Source of the DNA: an uncultured Lachnospira sp. | Lineage (GTDB): Bacteria > Bacillota > Clostridia > Lachnospirales > Lachnospiraceae | Direction of reading: 5' to 3' | NCBI GenBank assembly: GCA_910589305.1 | Contig: CAJUTV010000001.1 | Span: 1 to 61,048 of the forward strand | Length of the DNA: 61,048 nt | Shown: positions 58,644 to 61,048 of the stretch, in pieces | Layout: every line of letters begins with the position of its first letter | Position numbering within the stretch: the stretch's first letter is position 1 | Position numbers and translations under genes: made by a program | The notes under the pieces: model-generated | The model's input: the letters and a program-made list of their open reading frames with translations, nothing else | Told to the model about the DNA's origin: nothing | Databases searched by the model: none

Positions 58644-59066
58644 TTATCTTTTTATTTGAAGCAATTTATTTTTAATAGCTTGTTTCGCTTGCTCCGGCAC
58701 ATCAATTTCCCAAACCGCTTCTTCCATTGGACAGTATCCTGTACCAGAGCGATTTATAATCTTTTCAACAGACCTGTCATATTGTATTTGAATATTATTT
58801 TTTGTAAGCGTATCAATAGCAGCTGCACTCATCACATACGCATAAACCTCTTTTACATCAAGCAATACATATAAAAATGCTGCTGCCTTACCTACAACTT
58901 TATCGGCTGCACAAAAACCACTAAAATCCACCCCACTGTCGTGCCAATCTAATAAAGACTTTACTCCACGTTCTGTGCTTGTATACACTTTATTTTCTTT
59001 ACACAAAACACAAGTATAACTTCCTTCATTTAAAATTCCAATTGCCTTTGTTAAATCAGCTTTCAT
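58644..59066 (-). CDS. DUF1893 family protein
   Basis: 140 residues. The conserved core GVDFSGFCAADKVVGKAAAF and GYCPMEEAVWEI place it in DUF1893, a cytidine-deaminase-like fold. The Cys-Pro-Met-Glu segment resembles part of a deaminase zinc site, but activity is unknown. It lies between the NUDIX and flavodoxin genes on the same strand. Confidence 0.82.
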   Translation of the reverse strand: MKADLTKAIGILNEGSYTCVLCKENKVYTSTERGVKSLLDWHDSGVDFSGFCAADKVVGKAAAFLYVLLDVKEVYAYVMSAAAIDTLTKNNIQIQYDRSVEKIINRSGTGYCPMEEAVWEIDVPEQAKQAIKNKLLQIKR

Positions 59067-59124
59067 ATATTTTCATATTCTCCTATCCCAATTTTTGAAT
59101 CATTTATAGTATGCGATAATATAG

Positions 59125-59562
59125 TTATAAAATTTTATAAGAACCATTTTTTAAGCGATAAAATTCTGTTTTTTCATTATTTTCAAACAGTTCCATCATT
59201 TCTTTCATATCTACAGCAAGCACATAGTCTTGCATATGTTGACGTTTTATCCAAAATACATTGCCTTCTGATGAACAATGAAGATTACCTGTAAATTGAT
59301 TCGTTTTATAAAGAAAAATCACATATCTTACATCCTTTTGGATTTGAAATTGCTTTACTCCGCAAAGAATAGGATTGCTGATTTGATAACCTGTCTCCTC
59401 AAAAACTTCACGAATAACTGATTCTACAAATGATTCACCTTGTTCTACATGTCCGCCAGGAAAGGCTATACCATCCCATGCAGTGCCTTTTCTTTCCTGA
59501 ACCAAAATTTGGTCTTGATTATCATACACCATACACAATGTTGTAAAAATAGCCTGTTCCAT
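59125..59562 (-). CDS. NUDIX hydrolase (MutT-like)
   Basis: 145 residues. The complete Nudix box GGHVEQGESFVESVIREVFEETGYQI-type sequence begins at about residue 36 (Gly, Glu, Arg-Glu and Glu-Glu positions all present). Probable nucleoside triphosphate diphosphatase; substrate unknown, 8-oxo-dGTP possible. Start: ATG 59562 with GGGAG four bases upstream; the frame extends upstream into promoter sequence (59601-59629). Confidence 0.88.
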   Translation of the reverse strand: MEQAIFTTLCMVYDNQDQILVQERKGTAWDGIAFPGGHVEQGESFVESVIREVFEETGYQISNPILCGVKQFQIQKDVRYVIFLYKTNQFTGNLHCSSEGNVFWIKRQHMQDYVLAVDMKEMMELFENNEKTEFYRLKNGSYKIL

Positions 59563-59600
59563 AACACTCCCTACAAATTTTTTATTAATATTCTTATAAT

Positions 59601-59629
59601 AGAATACAATAAATTCAACTATTGTGCAA
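59601..59629 (-). promoter_or_regulatory. Promoter of the NUDIX gene
   Basis: On minus: TTGCAC, 17 bases, TATTCT. The remaining 59630-59850 sequence is A+T-rich with no gene seen. Confidence 0.6.
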
Positions 59630-59850
59630 TTTCTTTCATTGTTAATATAAATTTTTGTCAAATAAAATTAACTATATTTTCAATTTTCTTACACGTTACT
59701 ATTATAATATTGAAAATAAATTCATATATTATAGCATATATATTTTCATTTTATACTCCTTCTTGCTATCATTTCAAGCCTTTTATTGATTTTGCTGCTA
59801 TTTTCTAAAAATGTATAAAAAATATTATATATTTATTTGATTTTACTATA

Positions 59851-59889
59851 AAAAAATTATCCCAGAGATTCCAAATATTGAAACCTCTG
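59851..59889 (-). terminator. Terminator after the collagen-like gene
   Basis: On minus CAGAGGTTTC...GGAATCTCTG then a run of T. Confidence 0.75.
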
Positions 59890-59912
59890 AGAATGATTTT
59901 TATCCTATATTG

Positions 59913-61046
59913 TTAATTAATACTTAAACCAGCACTTGCATATCCTACAACTGTATTAAGCAAAGATAATCCACTTGCTGTTGCTGAAAATACTAACATC
60001 AGTCGAGTCTGAGTTGTAACTGGAATATTAAGTCCTGTAAGTGAACCGTTTAACAGCGTACCAACAGATATTACTCCAGTAAGTGATGGTGTTAGATTTA
60101 TCACTGTTCCTGCAATCGGAGAAAACACATTATTTGGTGTTGTCGATTGATAAATCTGTGCTCTTATTGTAACAGTAGAACCTACTAAAGAAAGTGCCAA
60201 CGTTGTGCTAAAAAATGCACTGAATGAAGTAATGACACCATCACGCGGCGTCTGAAATGCAAAGTTAGAAAGTGTTCCACTAGCATTTGTAATATCAATT
60301 GTTGAACCCAAAAGTGTAAGACCTTGCGCACTGCTTCCAAAGCCTACAAAAGCAGGAAGTCCCGCAAGTCCTCCAGCGATTGTTGTCAAGGAAACTGGAA
60401 GTCCTGATGCAAACGGAATAATCGCTCCTGTACCTGCAACTCCTGTTGGTCCTGTTGCTCCGGTTGGTCCCGTTGCTCCATCAGCTCCTGTTGGTCCCGT
60501 CGCCCCATCGGCTCCTGTCGCTCCTGTGGCTCCTGTCGGTCCCGTTGCCCCATCGGCTCCTGTCGCTCCTGTGGCTCCGGTTGGTCCCGTTGCCCCATCA
60601 GCTCCTGTGGCTCCGGTTGATCCTGTTGCCCCATCAGCTCCTGTTGCTCCGGTGGCTCCGGTTGGTCCCGTTGCCCCATCAGCTCCTGTGGCTCCGGTGG
60701 CTCCCGTTGGTCCCGTTGCTCCAGTCGGTCCTGTTGCCCCATCGGCTCCTGTCGCTCCAGTGGCTCCTGTCGGTCCTGTTGCTCCATCGGCTCCCGTCGC
60801 TCCAGTGGCTCCCGTTGGTCCCGTCGCCCCAGTTGGTCCCGTTGCTCCATCGGCTCCCGTCGCTCCGGTGGCTCCCGTCGCTCCATCAGCTCCCGTTGCT
60901 CCGGTTGGTCCCGTTGCCCCATCAGCTCCTGTCGGTCCCGTTGCTCCATCGGCTCCCGTCGCTCCGGTGGCTCCTGTTGCTCCAGTGACCCCATCTGCTC
61001 CTGTCGCTCCTGTCGCTCCCGTTGGTCCCGTCGCCCCATCAGCCCC
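59913..61046 (-). CDS. Collagen-like repeat protein with BclA-like C-terminal domain (5' end outside window)
   Basis: Partial: the frame is open to the window edge. About 68 Gly-X-Y triplets (G-A-T, G-P-T, G-A-D; Thr is the commonest third residue) run from 61046 to about 60434, followed by a 160-170-residue globular domain (IIPFASGLPVSLTTIAGG, DGVITSFSAFFSTT, TTQTRLMLVFSATASG) similar to the C-terminal domains of BclA-type surface/exosporium glycoproteins that trimerise. Triplet DNA is G+C-rich and highly repetitive compared with the flanks. Probable cell- or spore-surface filament. Confidence 0.85.
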   Translation of the reverse strand, partial: GADGATGPTGATGATGADGVTGATGATGATGADGATGPTGADGATGPTGATGADGATGATGATGADGATGPTGATGPTGATGATGADGATGPTGATGATGADGATGPTGATGPTGATGATGADGATGPTGATGATGADGATGSTGATGADGATGPTGATGATGADGATGPTGATGATGADGATGPTGADGATGPTGATGPTGVAGTGAIIPFASGLPVSLTTIAGGLAGLPAFVGFGSSAQGLTLLGSTIDITNASGTLSNFAFQTPRDGVITSFSAFFSTTLALSLVGSTVTIRAQIYQSTTPNNVFSPIAGTVINLTPSLTGVISVGTLLNGSLTGLNIPVTTQTRLMLVFSATASGLSLLNTVVGYASAGLSIN

Positions 61047-61048
61047 TG

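Noticed and set aside
60386..61039. Long Gln/Glu/Arg-rich reading frame in the collagen region, and a Leu/Pro-rich one on plus
   Set aside because: Both are other-frame readings of the repetitive Gly-X-Thr tract; only the collagen frame continues into a conserved-looking globular domain.
60434..61046. Regularly spaced repeats that might suggest a CRISPR array
   Set aside because: The repeats are 9-bp codon blocks without unique spacers and encode a collagen-like protein; no cas genes are present.

Overview
This window looks like chromosomal DNA of a low-GC Gram-positive anaerobe of the Lachnospiraceae (Clostridia). Supporting signs are the A+T-rich base use, G-rich Shine-Dalgarno sites, a T-box leader before the trp genes, an NfnAB-like electron-bifurcating transhydrogenase pair, several families typical of Lachnospiraceae (DUF6465, DUF4358, DHHW/MBOAT pairs, KDPG aldolase fused to a glyoxalase-like domain) and Ig-like or Cys-repeat secreted proteins. 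The species cannot be fixed from the sequence alone. Nearly all genes lie on the minus strand; only the TetR regulator, uxaC and an Mrr-like nuclease read on plus.

Layout, left to right. (1) 1-1.6 kb: a shortened drug-export ABC ATPase divergent from a TetR regulator. (2) 1.6-9.7 kb: NfnA/NfnB, a TPR/chitobiase-domain membrane protein, and a large Ig-like (BIG_2) surface protein. (3) 9.9-17.3 kb: hexuronate catabolism (uxaC on plus; uxaB, uxaA, KDPG/KHG aldolase and KDG kinase on minus), taking galacturonate or similar uronates to pyruvate and glyceraldehyde-3-phosphate. (4) 17.5-20.3 kb: a zinc-ribbon protein, a PilZ c-di-GMP protein, YebC and a HIT protein. (5) 20.3-31.6 kb: the conserved translation/RNA unit rimP-nusA-ylxR-ylxQ-infB-rbfA-nrnA-truB-ribF, then rpsO-pnp. 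(6) 31.6-41.3 kb: tRNA-Glu(CUC), a 38-residue peptide gene, a 1484-residue secreted Cys-repeat protein with a structured leader, a CarD-like protein, a cytidylate-kinase-like protein, an ion/citrate-type transporter, a DUF6465 protein and an HPr-like protein without the phosphorylatable His. (7) 41.5-47.8 kb: trpEGCFBA under a T-box, with trpD missing. (8) 47.9-59.6 kb: methyltransferase, HAD phosphatase, TPR protein, a GH13 isoamylase homologue with all three catalytic residues replaced, TepA-type protease, a polysaccharide O-acetylation pair (DHHW + MBOAT), a DUF4358 lipoprotein, Mrr-like nuclease, tRNA-Thr(CGU), flavodoxin-like reductase, DUF1893 and NUDIX. (9) 59.9-61.0 kb: the 3' part of a collagen-like (Gly-X-Thr) protein that runs off the window.

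The strongest candidate for something undescribed is a recurring leader element just upstream of the start codons of at least seven unrelated genes (ABC ATPase, HIT, rimP, cytidylate-kinase-like, trpB, DHHW, flavodoxin). In every copy a hairpin loop is complementary to a stretch that ends about four to six bases before the Shine-Dalgarno site. The pairing is kept by compensatory changes while the sequence drifts. This points to an H-type pseudoknot or a two-state switch controlling translation. A second interspersed repeat family (four copies), a shared leader in uxaB and kdgK, and an 87-nt closed-stem leader before the Cys-repeat protein gene are further structures no gene explains.
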